Assembly (NCBI RefSeq): GCF_905475345.1
Contig: NC_066586.1
Coordinates: 5,120,400-5,184,399, forward strand
Origin: Vespula vulgaris
Taxonomy: Eukaryota > Arthropoda > Insecta > Hymenoptera > Vespidae
Direction of reading: 5' to 3'
DNA length: 64,000 nucleotides
Positions 62,678 to 64,000 of the stretch are shown here, one piece after another. The notes under the pieces were generated by a model that was not told the DNA's origin, ran no database searches, and was given only the letters and a program-made list of their open reading frames with translations. Made by a program: the position numbers and the translations under genes. The stretch's first letter is position 1. Each line of letters opens with the position of its first letter.

Positions 62678-63067
62678 TTATCCTCGATTATTACAACCTT
62701 CCCGATTTTGCAAAGGATAATCGCACGTTCCAATCGCAGGATTAAATTCGGTGCCAGCACCGCAACTCAATACAAAACAACCACTGGCATCGCATTGTTG
62801 ATATTTAGTACAATCACCAGGATACGGCATAACTTGAGCCTAAAAAAACATAATTTATTCTTTTTTATTCAAACGTAAAATTTAAATATCATCGTTCGAT
62901 ATATTATTTTAAAAAATATATATTTTTTCGTACATTTTGATAATTGATTTCTTCATTAAATGTATAAAAAATAAAAGGACTTTAGAAAAATCACTTACCA
63001 TTGAATACTCAAATAGATATAAACTCATACAAAGGAGCGCTAACAATAAAGCAGCGTTAAACTTCAT
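62678..63067 (-). CDS. Small secreted protein with one CBM14 chitin-binding domain
   Basis: Two exons, 63067-62999 (23 codons) and 62839-62678 (53 codons plus TAA), phase 0 at the junction (donor GTAAGT, acceptor TTTTTTTAG). The 76-residue product starts MKFNAALLLALLCMSLYLF, a clear signal peptide, followed by a single six-cysteine CBM14 unit: GDCTKYQQCD, GCFVLSCGAGTEFNP and TCDYP. The mature protein would be little more than the domain itself, as in single-domain peritrophins/CPAP1-like proteins, expected to bind chitin in an extracellular matrix. It lies 1.1 kb upstream of the mosaic protease on the same strand. The in-frame stop shows it is a gene and not an extra protease exon. Confidence 0.85.
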
Positions 63068-63125
63068 CTTGATTCGTCCTTTGACTCACAATCGTGATTA
63101 AGCCTTCTCTGATCAAGGAATGGTC

Positions 63126-63133
63126 TTTATATA
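63126..63133 (-). promoter_or_regulatory. TATA box of the small CBM14 gene
   Basis: TATATAAA on the minus strand, about 60 bases upstream of the ATG at 63067. A TCAGAG initiator-like element follows at about 63,107-63,112. The spacing is slightly shorter than typical but supports a compact promoter directly before the coding exon. Confidence 0.55.
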
Positions 63134-63417
63134 GAGACACGGAAAATAAGGAAAATAATTTATCATTATTAGAATTCACTATCATGTAAATTATTTCTTT
63201 TTTTTCCGCGTTATCGATCCTGTTTTAATTGCGATTGGCTTACGTTATGAATAAGCTTTACGATCGACTTTATAGGTCGCACTTAAGATCAAAGGTGTAG
63301 TAAATACTTATATTTTTAAAATAATGAATATACTTGCCTTGAATATAATATAAATTAGAAAGATCGAACGAATGATAAAGTAACAGTATATGAGTAAAAA
63401 TCATTTCATGTATATTT

Positions 63418-63423
63418 TTTATT
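63418..63423 (-). terminator. Candidate polyadenylation signal of COX18
   Basis: AATAAA on the minus strand about 75 bases after the TGA stop. It lies between COX18 and the small CBM14 gene, which are only about 430 bases apart. Confidence 0.5.
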
Positions 63424-63496
63424 CAATATTTGTGTTAAATTAATATATATTTAATACTATTTTCACAACTTTCTGTATATCTATTTTATGTATCAA

Positions 63497-64000
63497 TCAT
63501 TTTAACTTTCTCATCAATTGTGCTTCAAAATTTATTCTACTCTTTATCTTCTCATATAAATAACTATATGGATGTGATAATTCTGATTCAGTTTCTGGAA
63601 TTCTTGTTAATCTACGAAATTTTGGTGATATCAACAAAAGTTTTTGACACAGACTAAAAGCACTGCTTGTCATCCAATATAAGCTCAGAGACTGAAATAA
63701 ATTAATATTTTTAAATATGAATGAATTACCAATTAATTACAAAATATGATTCTAATAAAATCATTTTTTTTATAACTTACAGAAGGTATATATGGTGCTA
63801 GAGGTATTATTGCAAGTGCTACTAATCTAAAAAAAATAAAGAAACCTTTTTGCAGTCGTGTAGGTTCCTTTAATCTCATCATGACTGCAATCTATAAGCA
63901 ACAATTGTAATGAAATTGAGATTTTAAATAAATATATTAATAAATAAAATTATTAATAGTATATCAATATCTTACCTCTATATTAGCTAAATTTATTAGA
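63497..64000 (-). CDS. COX18: Mitochondrial inner-membrane insertase of the OXA1/YidC family, likely COX18 (3' part)
   Basis: Three exons are visible: 64000-63976 (partial, cut by the window edge), 63891-63781 and 63691-63497, with GT/AG borders and phase 0 at both junctions; stop TGA at 63499-63497. The product reads LINLANIE, then VMMRLKEPTRLQKGFF, a hydrophobic segment FFRLVALAIIPLAPYIPSS, then LSLYWMTSSAFSLCQKLLL, then FRRLTRIPETESE and a basic tail. The transmembrane pair with YW-TSS-FSL-Q is the OXA1/Alb3/YidC signature. The LxNLxNxE start and the RIP-E/T-S-xHPY end resemble COX18 more than OXA1L. COX18 helps insert COX2 into the inner membrane during complex IV assembly. The N-terminal half lies beyond the window. 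Confidence 0.85.

Noticed and set aside
62640..62839. The small CBM14 exon as an upstream exon of the mosaic protease
   Set aside because: It ends in an in-frame TAA followed by TGA, and the protease has its own start and signal peptide at 61537. The small gene also has its own signal peptide and TATA box.

Overview
The window is animal nuclear DNA, most probably from a hymenopteran insect (bee, wasp or ant). The pointers are AT-rich non-coding sequence with many intact CpGs, dozens of (CT/GA)n, (TA)n and mixed microsatellites, GT-AG introns, and arthropod gene content (chitin-binding CBM14 domains). The species cannot be named from the sequence. Four protein-coding genes are supported; all were assembled by hand from GT/AG splice sites, reading-frame phase and family resemblance.

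Layout. Positions 1 to about 20,100 show no recognisable coding exon and look like upstream or first-intron DNA of the next gene: AT-rich sequence, microsatellites, one diverged tandem duplication near the left end, and some non-repetitive patches that could be enhancers. From 20,103 to 45,926 (+ strand) lie ten coding exons of a RASGEF1-family guanine nucleotide exchange factor, spread over about 26 kb by long repeat-rich introns. Its first coding exon may lie further upstream. Between 45,927 and 51,206 there is its 3' untranslated region and then convergent intergenic DNA.

From 61,537 down to 51,207 (- strand) a compact 28-exon gene encodes a secreted mosaic serine protease of about 2,342 residues. 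In order it has a signal peptide, three CBM14 domains, a long low-complexity linker, SRCR, C-type lectin, kringle, LDLa, PAN/apple, LDLa, SRCR, LDLa, SRCR and a trypsin domain with an intact catalytic triad. This is a Tequila/neurotrypsin (PRSS12)-type protein. Upstream, on the same strand, is a two-exon gene for a 76-residue secreted single-CBM14 protein (63,067 to 62,678). The right edge holds the last three exons of a mitochondrial insertase of the OXA1 family, most likely COX18 (64,000 to 63,497, - strand).

The RASGEF1 gene acts in intracellular small-GTPase signalling. The mosaic protease and the small CBM14 protein are both extracellular and both chitin-associated by domain, so their adjacency may reflect domain duplication. 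COX18 is an unrelated housekeeping gene. No phage, CRISPR, rRNA, tRNA or intact transposon was recognised.
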